Shown here piece by piece: positions 42,537 to 52,132 of a stretch of 64,000 nt of DNA. Origin of the DNA: Mycoplana rhizolycopersici (GTDB taxonomy: Bacteria > Pseudomonadota > Alphaproteobacteria > Rhizobiales > Rhizobiaceae); NCBI RefSeq assembly GCF_013378445.1, contig NZ_JABXYK010000014.1:1-64000 (forward strand), read 5' to 3'. A program made the position numbers and the translations under genes. The first letter of the stretch is position 1; each line of letters begins with the position of its first letter. The notes under the pieces were generated by a model. That model saw nothing but the letters and a program-made list of their open reading frames with translations. It was not told the origin of the DNA and searched no databases.

Positions 42537-44912
42537 CTATGCAAGATCACCAGGTTGAAGCGTCAGATGCGAACCTGAGCGGTCGCGGCCTGCTTCCGGC
42601 CAACGTCCTTCAGGCTCCATCTCGTTCAGCCGCGCCTCGATCGCGGCGGCTTCCACCGGCCTGCCGATATAGAAGCCCTGGATCTCGTTGCAGCCGGCTT
42701 CGCGCAGGAATTCCAGTTGTTCGCGGGTCTCCACGCCCTCTGCGATCACCCTAAGCTGCAGCGTGTGCGCGAGCGAGATCACGGCCCTCGCGATCGCCGC
42801 ATCGTCCGCGTCGCCCGGAAGATCCTGCACGAAGGAGCGGTCGATCTTGAGCCGGCCGACGGGAAAGCGCTTCAGCGCGCTGAGGCTGGAATAGCCGGTG
42901 CCGAAGTCGTCGATGGCCAGATGCACGCCCAGCGCCTCCAGCCGGTACATCAGCGCCACCGCCTGCTGCACGTCAGCCATGATCAGGCTTTCGGTCAGTT
43001 CCAGTTCCAGATAGCGCGCGTCCAGCCCGCTGTCGCTCAAGGCGGAGCGCACGCGCTCCACCCAGTCGATCTCCTGGAACTGGCGGGCGGATACGTTGAC
43101 GCTGACGACCAGCCGTGGCAGGCCCGCGTCCTGCCAGGCCTTGTTCTGGCGGCAGGCGGCGCGCAGCGTCCAGTCGCCGATCTGACCGATCAGGCCGGAC
43201 TCCTCGGCAAACGGAATGAACTCGCCGGGCGGGAGCAGGCCGCGCTCCGGATGCTTCCAGCGGATCAGCGCCTCGACGGCGAAAACGCTTCCGGTTCTCA
43301 GGTCCACCTGCGGCTGATAATGCAGGACGAACTCGTCGCAGGCGATGGCGCGGCGCAGTTCCTCCTGCTGGCGGAGTTTCTCATGCGCGCTGATCGCCAT
43401 GTCGTTGCTGAAAAAGTGCAGCGCATCGCGGCCAATTTCCTTGGCGCGGTACATGGCGAGATCGGCATTGGCTAGCAGTTCGGTCGGCGTGCGTCCGTGC
43501 TCGGGATAGAGTGCGACCCCCATGCTGCAGCTTACCTGCACCGTGCGCCCCTCCAGCGTGACGGGGGCGGCAATGGTCTGGCGGACGGCCTCGAGCCGGG
43601 CAGCGACGCCCTTGGCGTTACGGCGCGGGGCACTGACGATCAGCACGAATTCATCACCGCCGAGACGGACGAGCACGTCGCCCGGGCGAAGACCGTCGGC
43701 CATGCGGGCGGCCACAGTCTTCAAGAGCGTGTCGCCTGCCTTGTGGCCCAGGCTGTCGTTGACCAGCTTGAAGTTGTCGAGGTCGAGGAAGGCGAGCGCG
43801 ACGCTCCGGTTCTCGTCGTCGGCAATCTCGATGGCTGTCGCGATACGCTCGTCGAGCATGCCGCGGTTGGGAAGCCCCGTCAGCGCATCGTGGTGGGCCA
43901 TGAACTGGATGCGGTCTTCCGCTTCCTTGCGTTCGATGGCGATGCCGGCGATATGCGTCGCCACGCCGAGCAGCTTGTGGCAGGCTGGCGTCGGCAGCCC
44001 GGGCGTGCGCGAATAGAGTGCGAAGGTGCCCAGCACCTGCCCCTGGCTGGAGCGGATAGGCGAGGACCAGCAGGCGCGAAAACCATAGGGCCGCACCAGA
44101 TGGCGATAGTCCGCCCAGAGCGGATCTTCGGCGATGTCGGCGACCAGCACCTGCTCGCCGCGATAGGCGGCCGTGCCGCATGATCCCACAGCCGGGCCGA
44201 TCGGCGCGCCGTCGATGGCACGGGTATAGTCCGGATGCAGGTTCGGCGCCGAGGCATGGCGAACACATTGCCGGTCATGATCGATCAGGAGAATGGAGCC
44301 GGTGACGTCGGCCACCTGATCTTCGATCAAGAAGATCAACGCCGGGAAGACTTCCGACAGCGCCTCACCGCGCGCAATCATCTGGAGGATCTCGGCCTGC
44401 CCGCGGTGCAGGGCCTCCTGTCGCTTGCGATCGGTAATGTCGCGGGCGATGCCAACGATGCCGACGATTTCGCCCTGGTCGTTGCGCATGGGCAGCTTGG
44501 ACGTCAGCACCCACTTCCGCCGCCCCGCAACATCGCGGTAGCATTCCTCCATGTCGAGCGCGGGTTCGCCGGTCCTGATGATCTGCTGCTCGCAGTCGCG
44601 CAGCACCTGCGCCACCTCGCGGGGAAAAATGTCGAAATCGGTCAGGCCGGTCAGATCGTCGCGGCCGCAGCCGACATGCCTGGCCGTGGCCTTGTTCGCG
44701 ATCAGGAAGCGGCCGTCACGGTCCTTGAAGAAGAGGCCTACCGGTGCCTCCTCGATCATTGCATCCATCCAGTAGGCGCGGTCGTGACGGTCGCCGGCGA
44801 TCGGGAAACGGCGGGCGGCCTCGGCAATCAGCCGCTCGCCTGCCGCCAGCAGCAGCGACGTGGGGTCGGCAGGCTTTTCCTCCGAAGACCACTGCGTGCT
44901 GGACCGGCTCAT
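42537..44912 (-). CDS. PAS-GAF-GGDEF-EAL cyclic-di-GMP protein
   Basis: A 791-residue cytoplasmic protein without clear membrane helices. A PAS domain (about residues 45-160, with YWMDAMIEEAPVGLFFKDRDG) is followed by a GAF domain (about 175-325), a GGDEF domain with an intact GGDEF (418-422), and an EAL domain with an intact EALIRW (547-552), DDFGTGYSSLSALKRFPV, KIDRSFV and EGVETREQ. Both diguanylate cyclase and phosphodiesterase motifs are therefore conserved; which one dominates is not predictable. ATG 44912 follows GGGAGTGGGAAG. It is transcribed alone and probably links a cytoplasmic signal to motility or biofilm control. Confidence 0.93.
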   Translation of the reverse strand: MSRSSTQWSSEEKPADPTSLLLAAGERLIAEAARRFPIAGDRHDRAYWMDAMIEEAPVGLFFKDRDGRFLIANKATARHVGCGRDDLTGLTDFDIFPREVAQVLRDCEQQIIRTGEPALDMEECYRDVAGRRKWVLTSKLPMRNDQGEIVGIVGIARDITDRKRQEALHRGQAEILQMIARGEALSEVFPALIFLIEDQVADVTGSILLIDHDRQCVRHASAPNLHPDYTRAIDGAPIGPAVGSCGTAAYRGEQVLVADIAEDPLWADYRHLVRPYGFRACWSSPIRSSQGQVLGTFALYSRTPGLPTPACHKLLGVATHIAGIAIERKEAEDRIQFMAHHDALTGLPNRGMLDERIATAIEIADDENRSVALAFLDLDNFKLVNDSLGHKAGDTLLKTVAARMADGLRPGDVLVRLGGDEFVLIVSAPRRNAKGVAARLEAVRQTIAAPVTLEGRTVQVSCSMGVALYPEHGRTPTELLANADLAMYRAKEIGRDALHFFSNDMAISAHEKLRQQEELRRAIACDEFVLHYQPQVDLRTGSVFAVEALIRWKHPERGLLPPGEFIPFAEESGLIGQIGDWTLRAACRQNKAWQDAGLPRLVVSVNVSARQFQEIDWVERVRSALSDSGLDARYLELELTESLIMADVQQAVALMYRLEALGVHLAIDDFGTGYSSLSALKRFPVGRLKIDRSFVQDLPGDADDAAIARAVISLAHTLQLRVIAEGVETREQLEFLREAGCNEIQGFYIGRPVEAAAIEARLNEMEPEGRWPEAGRDRSGSHLTLQPGDLA

Positions 44913-45215
44913 GCGCTTCCCACTCCCCCGCCGCGCCAATCGGCGACCTCATGTTTGACGGTTCGAAGCTACACCTGAGAGTATTATGCAATACTGAATC
45001 TTTTTGCTGCAATGCACTCTATCCGGGCGACACGGCTCCGCGAACGCCCCGCATTTCGGGCGTTTGAGGAATGCTCGCCTGTGCCAATTCGGAACGGCGC
45101 TCCATTCCGGTCGACGGCGAATTCGCCAAACCGGCCCTGAAGGCCCCGTTTCGCTTCATTCCGGCACGGAAAGCGGTTGGCACGTTTCATGCTCCTTTGG
45201 GAACAAGGAGCTGAA

Positions 45216-46583
45216 ATGGTTAGCAGGCGGTTAATACTCTCTTCGTTCGGCCTCAGCGCGCTTGGTGCCGCCCTGCCCGCGCGCGCCGCGGGGACGGCAA
45301 CGCTGGTCAACGTGGAACTGCGCGGCGCGATCGACGCCGCCGCCCATGGCGTGCGTCCCGGCGGCGAAAGCCGCAAGAACAGGGCCTTCGCCAAGCTTCT
45401 GCGCGACGCTTCGGCAAAGAACCTGCCGATCTTCCTGCCGCCCGGCGACTACGTGATCTCCAACATCGAGCTTCCCGACAACACGCGGCTGACCGGCGTT
45501 CCGGGCGCCACACGCATCGTCTACGGCGGCGACGGCCATCTCTTCAAAAGCCGCAACGCGATAAACGTCACCTTCGAAAACCTGGTCATCGACGGCGGCA
45601 ACCGCTGGCTGGACAGCAGCGTCGAGGGGCTGCTGCACCTGTCCCTGGCAAGCGAAGTCGTCATCGACAATTGCGAGATCAAGGGATCGTCGAAGTCGGC
45701 GGTCTATCTGGAGCGCTGCGGCGGACGGATCGACCGCAGCCGCCTGTCGGGTGCTGCCGAATACGGTGTCTATGCGATCGAGAGCACCGGGCTTTCGGTC
45801 AGCGACAACACCGTCTTCGAATGCGCCAACGGCGGCATCCTCGTGCACCGCTGGACCAAGGGGGCTGACGGCACGATCGTCTCGCGCAACCGGATTTCGA
45901 AGATCGCGGCCGGCAAGGGCGGCACGGGCGAATATGGAAACGGGATCAACGTCTTCCGCGCCGACAACGTGCTGGTGACGAACAACATCCTCACCGACTG
46001 CGCCTTCTCGGCCATCCGCTCGAATGCCGGCTCCAACGTCCAGATTGCCGGCAATACCTGCCTGAACTGCGGGGAAACGGCGATCTATTCGGAGTTCGGC
46101 TTCGAGGGCGCGATCGTCAGTTCGAACCTGATCGATGGTGCTGCCAACGGCATCCTGATCGTCAACTTCAACGAGGGCGGGCGGCTCGCCACGGTGACGG
46201 GCAACGTCGTGCGGAACCTGAGAAGCGAGGGGCCCTACGTGCACGACGGCGCGGGCTTCGGCTTCGGCATCGCCGTCGAGGCCGACACCGTCGTGAGCGG
46301 CAACACCGTCGAGAACGCGCCCCGCTTCGGGCTGATGCTCGGCTGGGGACCCTACATGCGCGGCCTCGTCGTCAACGGCAATCTGGTGCGCGGCGCGCCG
46401 GTCGGCTGCGCGGTCAGCGTCGTCGAGGGCGCGGGCTCGGCACTGATTTCCGGAAACCTGTTCGAGGACACCCCGCAAGGCGCGATCGCCGGCTATCGCT
46501 GGAACGAGCGGACCACGGGAGAACTGGCCGACGGCCGCGAGCACTTCGCGCATATCACGATCGAGCGCAACCGGTCGGGATAA
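45216..46583 (+). CDS. Tat-exported parallel beta-helix protein (TIGR03808-like)
   Basis: A 455-residue exported protein. A twin-arginine signal SRRLILSSFGLSALGAALPARA begins the chain. The rest is a right-handed beta-helix built of NxI/VxxN-type repeats (INVTFENLVIDGG, VVIDNCEIKGSSKSAVY, LVTNNILTDCAFSAI, VVSGNTVENAPRFG). This fits the alphaproteobacterial TIGR03808 group of twin-arginine repeat proteins. ATG 45216 follows AAGGAG by 7 bases. It resembles polysaccharide-binding or lyase folds, but no catalytic residues are evident; function unknown. Confidence 0.88.
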   Translation: MVSRRLILSSFGLSALGAALPARAAGTATLVNVELRGAIDAAAHGVRPGGESRKNRAFAKLLRDASAKNLPIFLPPGDYVISNIELPDNTRLTGVPGATRIVYGGDGHLFKSRNAINVTFENLVIDGGNRWLDSSVEGLLHLSLASEVVIDNCEIKGSSKSAVYLERCGGRIDRSRLSGAAEYGVYAIESTGLSVSDNTVFECANGGILVHRWTKGADGTIVSRNRISKIAAGKGGTGEYGNGINVFRADNVLVTNNILTDCAFSAIRSNAGSNVQIAGNTCLNCGETAIYSEFGFEGAIVSSNLIDGAANGILIVNFNEGGRLATVTGNVVRNLRSEGPYVHDGAGFGFGIAVEADTVVSGNTVENAPRFGLMLGWGPYMRGLVVNGNLVRGAPVGCAVSVVEGAGSALISGNLFEDTPQGAIAGYRWNERTTGELADGREHFAHITIERNRSG

Positions 46584-46710
46584 GCCGGGCAGGCGCTCCC
46601 GCGGCGCGCGTCGGCCGATGCGCCCGCGGTCAAATTCGCACACGGCCGCCGCACAGCGGCCATGACATTCGCCCCTTCCGGTTCCCGAACGCCGGTTGGG
46701 GCGATGGGGC

Positions 46711-46750
46711 GGGATGGGGAAGGCCACTCTGCGTGCCTTTCCCATCTCCC
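46711..46750. terminator. Terminator-like hairpin between convergent genes
   Basis: An imperfect stem (46711-46724 with 46735-46750, about 14 bp including G-U pairs) lies between the TIGR03808-type gene and the convergent PCu(A)C gene. There is no clear T-run. Confidence 0.4.
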
Positions 46751-46815
46751 GCCGCCCCTCCTGCCGAAGTGCGCCGCAACGGCGCTTCGGCGCGGGGCTT
46801 CAACCTCTGTCGCGC

Positions 46816-47313
46816 TCAATGCGCCTTGTGCGTGTCGCCGCCCGCCTCACCCTGGCTTGCCGGGCGGAAGGCCTCGACGTTGAACTGCACGTCGACGGGG
46901 CCGGCCTTTTCGAAATTCAGGGTGGCGGGGAAACTTTCGCCTTCCTTGAACGGCGCCTTGATGCCCATGAACATCACATGCAAGCCGCCGGGCTCGAGCT
47001 TCACCGTGCCGCCGGCCGGAACGTCGATGCCGTCCGCCAGCCGGCGCATCTGCATGACGTCGTTTTCCATCGTCATCGTGTGCAACTGCACATCGTCGGA
47101 AACCGGCGAGGTGATGGAGACGAGGCGATCGGGATCGCCGCCGTTGTTGATGATGGTGAAGAAGCCGCCGCCGACCGGCTGGCCGGGTAGCGTCGCCTTG
47201 GCGGCGGGGTGGTGGATCTGCAGGTTGCCGGCCTTGTATTCATGCGCGGCAGCGCCGGAAACCGGGAGGACCAGCAGCAATGCGGCGAGGAGAAAGTGTG
47301 CAAGCGATTTCAT
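46816..47313 (-). CDS. Periplasmic copper chaperone PCu(A)C
   Basis: A 165-residue exported copper chaperone. The signal is MKSLAHFLLAALLLVLPVSGAAA, cleaved before HEYKAG. The copper-binding His/Met set is seen in LHTMTMENDVMQMRRL and GGLHVMFMG, the expected H(M)-M-HxM spacing. The protein delivers Cu(I) to the CuA site of cytochrome oxidase. The C-terminal tail is His-containing. Upstream on the same strand is a small exported protein with a CxxC motif; the pair is plausible as a copper-handling operon. Confidence 0.92.
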   Translation of the reverse strand: MKSLAHFLLAALLLVLPVSGAAAHEYKAGNLQIHHPAAKATLPGQPVGGGFFTIINNGGDPDRLVSITSPVSDDVQLHTMTMENDVMQMRRLADGIDVPAGGTVKLEPGGLHVMFMGIKAPFKEGESFPATLNFEKAGPVDVQFNVEAFRPASQGEAGGDTHKAH

Positions 47314-47512
47314 TTCATGTTCCCTTCCTGAGGGCGTGACGTTGGACAGGTCCAGTCCGCCGCAAGGGCGGCGACGGTATTTCGGAGCAGAAACCGCCTG
47401 AGTGTCTGGACGAGTGGCGCGACCGGCTCGGCCGGCGCATCCATCACGTCGCCTGTGCGGTGACGCTGGAGCCGATGACGAGCGCGCGCAAACGCACCCG
47501 GCATGCTCACAT

Positions 47513-47899
47513 TCAGTTCGAAGGATGTGGTGGGGCTGTGGGCGGTGCGCCCGGCTGGAACCGGTGGCTATGAACGACCGCCTCGATCAGGGGACGATCG
47601 CCGACTTTTGCATAAGCGATGAGATGGCCGGCGACATCGGCCGGCTGCGGTAGCAGCAGGCCGGCACCGATGCGGCAGGCTTCGCAGTTCCGCCCGAAGG
47701 CGCCCTTGGTCTTGCCGTGCACCACGCCGTCACTGAAGCAGATGTCTGCGATTGTGCCGTCCGGCAGCGTCATCGCGGCGAGTTCGGCTGGCGAAAGAGG
47801 TGTTGCGAGCGCCGGGCGATGCGCAAACGAGAGGCAGACGAGCGCGATGACGCAGAGCATGCGCACCATCACGGCTGCCTTTTCGCTCCCCCGGACCAT
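47513..47899 (-). CDS. Exported DUF2946-like protein with CxxC motif
   Basis: A 128-residue precursor with a hydrophobic N-terminus (VRMLCVIALVCLSFAHRPALA). The mature part has Cys in ADICFSDG and a CEAC motif in GAFGRNCEACRIGAGLLLPQP, in the pattern of DUF2946-type proteins that often accompany copper genes. Its stop is 200 bp from the start of the PCu(A)C gene on the same strand. The start is ATG 47899, preceded by GAGGCAAGG; ATG 47869 is an alternative. Family match is moderate; metal handling is inferred from the motif and neighbour. Confidence 0.65.
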   Translation of the reverse strand: MVRGSEKAAVMVRMLCVIALVCLSFAHRPALATPLSPAELAAMTLPDGTIADICFSDGVVHGKTKGAFGRNCEACRIGAGLLLPQPADVAGHLIAYAKVGDRPLIEAVVHSHRFQPGAPPTAPPHPSN

Positions 47900-48081
47900 C
47901 CTTGCCTCGTTTTCCCCTCACGGACCTCTAGCGGCCATCTAGCGGCCATATCGCCTCACCCGGAATGGGTCAATGCGGCATATTTCGATCACGACAATTC
48001 ATGATCCGATCATCGTCATCCCCTGTCTAGAGGGCTGGCGACACCCTATGGTGCGCTCCACTCAGAAGGGAGATCAGTTCC

Positions 48082-48741
48082 ATGCTCACGATTTACGGTG
48101 TCTATCGCTCGCGCGCCTCGCGCAACTACTGGCTGGCCGGCGAACTTGGCCTGCCGTTCAAATCGGTACCGGTGATCCAGGCGCGCAGGCTCGACGACCC
48201 GAGTGCGGCCGACGCGCCGCTGAATACGGTCTCTCCCGAATTCCTCAAGATCAATCCCGGCGGGCTGATCCCCTGCATCGAGGATGACGGCTTCGTGATG
48301 AACGAATCGCTTGCGATCAACCTCTATCTCGCCCGCAAGCATGGCGGGCCGCTTTCGGCGCAGACGCTGACGGAAGAGGCGGAAATGCTGCAATGGACGA
48401 TGTGGGCGGCGACGGAGGTCGAGCCGCACGCCGTCCGCATCGTGCTGATCCATGATGCCAAGTCTGCCGATACGGACGAGGGACGCCAAGCCATCCGGCT
48501 TGCCACGCGCGCGCTGCGCAAGGCCTTTGCCCTGCTCGACGCGAAGCTTGCGGCGACGGGCCATGTCGTCGGCGACCGCTTCACCGTCGCCGACCTGAAC
48601 CTTGCCGAAGTGTTCCGCTATGCCATGACCCAGACCGAGCTTTTCGAGGCCGCGCCGAACGTCAAGGCCTGGCTTTCCGCCTGCCAGGCACGGCCGGCCT
48701 TCAAGGCGATGTTCGAGACGCGCCTCAAGGAAGCGGAGTAG
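48082..48741 (+). CDS. Glutathione S-transferase
   Basis: A 219-residue cytoplasmic enzyme. The N-terminal thioredoxin-like domain has [48 protein letters not shown] (the Glu-Ser motif binds glutathione), and the C-terminal helical domain has [19 protein letters not shown]. The catalytic Ser/Tyr lies in the YRSRAS segment. ATG 48082 follows GGGAG. It converges on a LysR gene with a 17-bp overlap of the 3' ends. The substrate is unknown. Confidence 0.9.
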   Translation: MLTIYGVYRSRASRNYWLAGELGLPFKSVPVIQARRLDDPSAADAPLNTVSPEFLKINPGGLIPCIEDDGFVMNESLAINLYLARKHGGPLSAQTLTEEAEMLQWTMWAATEVEPHAVRIVLIHDAKSADTDEGRQAIRLATRALRKAFALLDAKLAATGHVVGDRFTVADLNLAEVFRYAMTQTELFEAAPNVKAWLSACQARPAFKAMFETRLKEAE

Positions 48742-49645
48742 GCGATCCGTCGGTGTGGTCGGCCATGCTCTCGGCAATGGCCTGCCGCATCCACGCCTTG
48801 AAGAGCGTGACCTTTTTCGGTTCGCGAACGTCGGGAGCCGTGACGAAGTAGTAGCCCATTCCTGTCTTGACGCGGATGTCGAAGGGGGCGACGAGCCGCC
48901 CTTCCTCCAGCGCCCAGGAGGCGAGGATCGGCCAGGCGAGCAGCACCCCCTGCCCCGCCAGCGCCGCATCCAGGCAGAGCGAGGCGTCGCTGAACATGTG
49001 GCGCGTCTTGGGCGGCGGCTGATCGAGGTTTGCGGCCTTCAGCCAGCGGTCCCAGGTGAACTGGTCGTTGGCGTCGATCACCGCCGGCATGTCGACGAGA
49101 TCGGCGGGCGTGCGGAGCTTTTGCGCCAGTTCCGGCGTGCAGACGGGAAACATCTCCTGCGGCAGCACGAATTCCGCGCGCACCCCCGGCCAGTTGCCGG
49201 GACCGATGCGGATACCGAGATCGACGTCAGAACCGGCGAGATCCGCCAGCGTCGTGGTCGATTCGATCCGCAGGCTGATTTCAGGATGCCGCGCGCTGAA
49301 CTGGTGGATGCGGTGGATCAGCCAGCGCGAGGCGAAGATCGGCGCGACCGAAATGACGAGAATGGTATCGTCGCGGTGGCGCACGCTGCCGACCGCCTCG
49401 GAGAGTTCGCGGAAACCGGCGTTCAGCTTGCGAAGGAACGGCTCGCCGGCGCGCGACGGCCGCAGGCCGCGCGGCGTACGCTCGAATATGCTGCGCCCAA
49501 GCTGGGTTTCCGCCTTGATGACCTGCTGGCTGACCGCACCTATGGTCACGCCCAGCTCCTCGGCCGCCGCCTGCAGCGACCCCAGTCGCCCGACCGCCTC
49601 GACGGCACGCAATCCATTCAACTGAACGACATTCAGGTTCTTCAT
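48725..49645 (-). CDS. LysR-family regulator (GcvA-like)
   Basis: A 306-residue regulator: winged helix in [36 protein letters not shown], then the GcvA-type effector domain with [32 protein letters not shown] and [19 protein letters not shown]. It overlaps the end of the GST gene by 17 bases. A TATAG/CTATA inverted repeat covers its start codon (49645-49659), in line with autoregulation. The divergent downstream unit begins with a small ORF at 49785. Confidence 0.9.
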   Translation of the reverse strand: MKNLNVVQLNGLRAVEAVGRLGSLQAAAEELGVTIGAVSQQVIKAETQLGRSIFERTPRGLRPSRAGEPFLRKLNAGFRELSEAVGSVRHRDDTILVISVAPIFASRWLIHRIHQFSARHPEISLRIESTTTLADLAGSDVDLGIRIGPGNWPGVRAEFVLPQEMFPVCTPELAQKLRTPADLVDMPAVIDANDQFTWDRWLKAANLDQPPPKTRHMFSDASLCLDAALAGQGVLLAWPILASWALEEGRLVAPFDIRVKTGMGYYFVTAPDVREPKKVTLFKAWMRQAIAESMADHTDGSPTPLP

Positions 49646-49659
49646 ATAGTTTTTCTATA
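49645..49659. promoter_or_regulatory. Inverted repeat over the LysR start codon
   Basis: TATAG, five T, CTATA. The left arm includes the last base of the start codon region. LysR-type regulators often bind such repeats near their own promoter. Confidence 0.35.
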
Positions 49660-49784
49660 GCATCTCGCTGATCTCCTCAATTGTATTCGCCCGCAGTGCG
49701 GCGCAAGGTCAGCCCCAGCACAACTCATTTCGCCGGTTTCTCGTTCAGAGGAAACAGCGGCACAACGACACTGCAGGAGGAACG

Positions 49785-49988
49785 ATGTTCAAGCTTTTCT
49801 TGACCCTCGCCCATCGTGCGAGAAATGAAACGGGCAGCAGCGAAGCCGACCTCGTCTGGGTCCGCGATCCGCTTTCCCATCCCGATATCGCCGCGATGGA
49901 CGAACGCCAGCGGGCGGACCTGCCGTTCCAGGGCGTTGCGCGAGTGCAGGGCTGCGCCCCGGCCGCTGTCTGCGGTCGTACAGGGTAG
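49785..49988 (+). CDS. Small hypothetical protein (67 residues)
   Basis: A strong Shine-Dalgarno sequence, AGGAGGAA, precedes ATG 49785. The first ~48 residues (MFKLFLTLAHRARNETGSS, then WVRDPLSHPDIAAMDERQRADLPF) resemble the small DUF1127-like proteins of rhizobia, which are short, basic to amphipathic and often regulatory. The last ~18 residues look unlike that family and may come from a changed frame. No signal or domain beyond that. It is divergent from the LysR gene. Confidence 0.55.
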   Translation: MFKLFLTLAHRARNETGSSEADLVWVRDPLSHPDIAAMDERQRADLPFQGVARVQGCAPAAVCGRTG

Positions 49989-50076
49989 CAAGGCTGAATG
50001 GTCGGCCGGGATAGCGCCCGGTTTGCCAGAACGGCTGCGGCGAGGTTATCGTCTCCGCACGCGGAGAGACATCGCC

Positions 50077-50445
50077 ATGTCAGAGACCGAGACGCAAGCG
50101 CAATTCGCGAGACTCGAACGACTGGCCGCCGGCCTGCCCGGCGTCGAGGCGGGCACCTGCTATGGGCAGGCGGCGCTGAAGGTCGGCGGGCGGATGATTG
50201 CGGTTGCCAAGAGCGCCGACCTCGTCGCGCTGTCGATGCCGCTCGACCAGAAGGAACACCTGATCGAGCTGGCGCCGGAAATCTATTTCGAAACCCCGCA
50301 TTTTCACGGCTGGCCCGCCGTACTCGTGCGCGCGGCTGTGATCGGCGACGACGAATTGCGGCTTCGCCTGCAGGAGGCGTGGAAGCGGCGGGCGACGGCA
50401 AGGCAGCGCAAGCAGTACGAGGCTGCCGCGGGATCGGCTACCTGA
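50077..50445 (+). CDS. MmcQ/YjbR-family protein
   Basis: A 122-residue protein of the MmcQ/YjbR fold: FARLERLAAGLPGVEAGTCYGQAALKVGGRMIAVAKSADLVALSM, then HLIELAPEIYFETPHFHGWPAVLVR. The fold is thought to bind DNA, but no target or reaction is known. A GGAGAGA site lies just before ATG 50077. It stands alone; a GST gene converges on it. Confidence 0.87.
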   Translation: MSETETQAQFARLERLAAGLPGVEAGTCYGQAALKVGGRMIAVAKSADLVALSMPLDQKEHLIELAPEIYFETPHFHGWPAVLVRAAVIGDDELRLRLQEAWKRRATARQRKQYEAAAGSAT

Positions 50446-50523
50446 TGCCTGTTCCTGCCCGCCTTCCGGAGATGGAAGGCGGTTTCTGGAAACGGGCCGA
50501 GCGCCTGACCTTCGCTGCACCGG

Positions 50524-51144
50524 TCAGGCCTCTGCGCGCTCCAATGCCCGCTTGACGGCCGGACGCTCCAGCATGCGGGCGCGATGCTCCGCCACCTTCG
50601 GGAACAGCGCCGGATCGACACCGTCGCCCTTCAGCCACCCGCCGATCGTGAAGAGATAGGGATCGGCGACGGAATAGGCGGCGCCCATGACCCAGGGACC
50701 GGTCAGCATCATCTCCTCGATCAGACGGAAGCACTCGGCCATGTTCTGCGGTACCTTCGCCTTCATCGTCTCGACCGCGGCCGGGTCGTCCGACCAGCGC
50801 GCGCCGCGACGGCTATGGGCATGGGCGACGTGGACAGTGGAGCAAAGGTAGGAGTTGAAAGCCTGCATGCGGGCAAAGGCGAAGGCGTCATCGAGCGGCG
50901 CAAGTCGCCCGCCTGGGGTGATCTGGGCGACATAGGCAAGGATCGCCGGCGTCTCGGTCAGAACGCCGCGGTCGGTGACGAGCGCCGGCACGCGGCCTTT
51001 CGGATTGATCGCAAGGTAGCCCGGCGATTGCTGCTCGGAACTTGCAAAATCGACCCCGCGCACATCGAACCGCAAGCCGCTTTCCTCCAGCGCGATGAGC
51101 GAGGCCAGTGCGCATGTCTTCGGGGCGATGTGCAGGGTGAGCAT
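50524..51144 (-). CDS. Glutathione S-transferase family protein
   Basis: A 206-residue GST: TLHIAPKTCALASLIALEES at the N-terminus with the catalytic Cys/Ser region, NPKGRVPALVTDRGVLTETPAILAYVAQ (glutathione-binding Glu-Thr), and the helical domain with YSVADPYLFTIGGWLKGDGVD. The CxxA-like PKTCALAS resembles the beta/theta bacterial type that can carry a Cys. GGAGGAA precedes ATG 51144. Distinct from the GST at 48082. Substrate unknown. Confidence 0.88.
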   Translation of the reverse strand: MLTLHIAPKTCALASLIALEESGLRFDVRGVDFASSEQQSPGYLAINPKGRVPALVTDRGVLTETPAILAYVAQITPGGRLAPLDDAFAFARMQAFNSYLCSTVHVAHAHSRRGARWSDDPAAVETMKAKVPQNMAECFRLIEEMMLTGPWVMGAAYSVADPYLFTIGGWLKGDGVDPALFPKVAEHRARMLERPAVKRALERAEA

Positions 51145-51350
51145 GGGATTTCCTCCGGAATCGTTTTCACTGCGATACAGGAGACCGCATCACGCCCGGC
51201 CTGACAAGCAAGGCCAGGCCCGCTGGGTGACGAAAAGTTCAAATTTGCGGCAAGGATGTCGTTCCGGCGGAGCAAGGCGCGGTTTCTTCGCCTCGCTCCA
51301 GGGATTCTCTCGCGGGGCATCTCACTCCAGCGCCCGCACGGCAGCGCCCC

Positions 51351-51740
51351 TCATTCCTGCGCCATGTGCATCATTTCCCATACGTGGCCGTTGATGTCCT
51401 GGAAGCTGCAGCCGTACATGGGACCGAACTCGACGTTCGGCTTCCACTCACGCGCACCGGCGGCAAGCGCCTTGGCCTTGAAGTCGTCCACCTCGGCACG
51501 GCTTTCGGCGGACAGGCAGGTCAGCACCTGGGTATCCTTCTCCGGATCGCCGACGGCGCCGTTGACGAACTCGCCGAACCTGCTCTCGACCATCAGCATG
51601 ACGAAAATGTTGTCAGAAACGACCATGCAGGCCGCCTGCTCGTCGCTGAACTGCTCGTTGAAGGTGAAGCCGAGCGCACCGAAGAAGCGCCGGGTGGCAG
51701 CCATTTCCTTGACAGGCAGGTTGACGAAGATCATGCGCAT
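51351..51740 (-). CDS. VOC-family protein (glyoxalase/bleomycin-resistance fold)
   Basis: A 129-residue VOC protein: MIFVNLPVKEMAATRRFFGALGF, MVVSDNIFVMLMVESRF, and CSFQDINGHVWEMMHMAQE at the end, the last with the metal-site Glu. Members are divalent-metal enzymes or ligand binders; this short PhnB-like type is mostly uncharacterised. AAGGAG precedes ATG 51740. No operon partner. Confidence 0.87.
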   Translation of the reverse strand: MRMIFVNLPVKEMAATRRFFGALGFTFNEQFSDEQAACMVVSDNIFVMLMVESRFGEFVNGAVGDPEKDTQVLTCLSAESRAEVDDFKAKALAAGAREWKPNVEFGPMYGCSFQDINGHVWEMMHMAQE

Positions 51741-51886
51741 TCGGCTACTCCTTTTTGGGTTCGCAACCGCGTCTGCGGCCGCCGATGCTACAAGGACGCA
51801 ACTGTGGGGCGAGTTCCGACATCGGCCCTGAAAAAATCCTAGCCGCTTGCGCGATCCGGAGAAACTCCCGTGAGATCCGGCTGAGC

Positions 51887-52002
51887 TTCCATCTTCCCGG
51901 CCTTGAGCCGGGAACCAGCGCGATCAAGTCTTTGATCGCAGGAGATTCTTTTCGCCTTGCAGACGCAAGGCGACTGGATTCCGGCTCAGGCCGGAATGAC
52001 GG
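51887..52002. repeat. RIME-like palindromic intergenic repeat, copy 3
   Basis: CCGGCCTTGAGCCGG hairpin at about 51898, an inner GCGATCAAG/CTTTGATCGC repeat, a TTCGCCTTGCAGACGCAAGG hairpin, and an end GGCCGGAATGACGG at 51989-52002. It occupies most of the 51741-52132 gap, which has no gene. Related to 15097-15207 and 24825-24937. Confidence 0.65.
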
Positions 52003-52132
52003 AAGCGGAAGGTACCGTACTCATGCAAAACTTGTGCCGTGGGCTGTGAACAGAAGCGCTGCCAATGCTCGATCTCTTTGGTCTTACGCAATTCCCGACG
52101 CAAAACCGCGGCCCACTTTCGCGCGACATGCG

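Noticed and set aside
47310-47510. A 66-codon minus-strand frame between the CxxC protein and PCu(A)C, ending with an ATGA overlap
   Set aside because: The placement is suggestive of coupling, but the residues match no family and third-position G+C is weak. It may be a real small gene, but I cannot support it.
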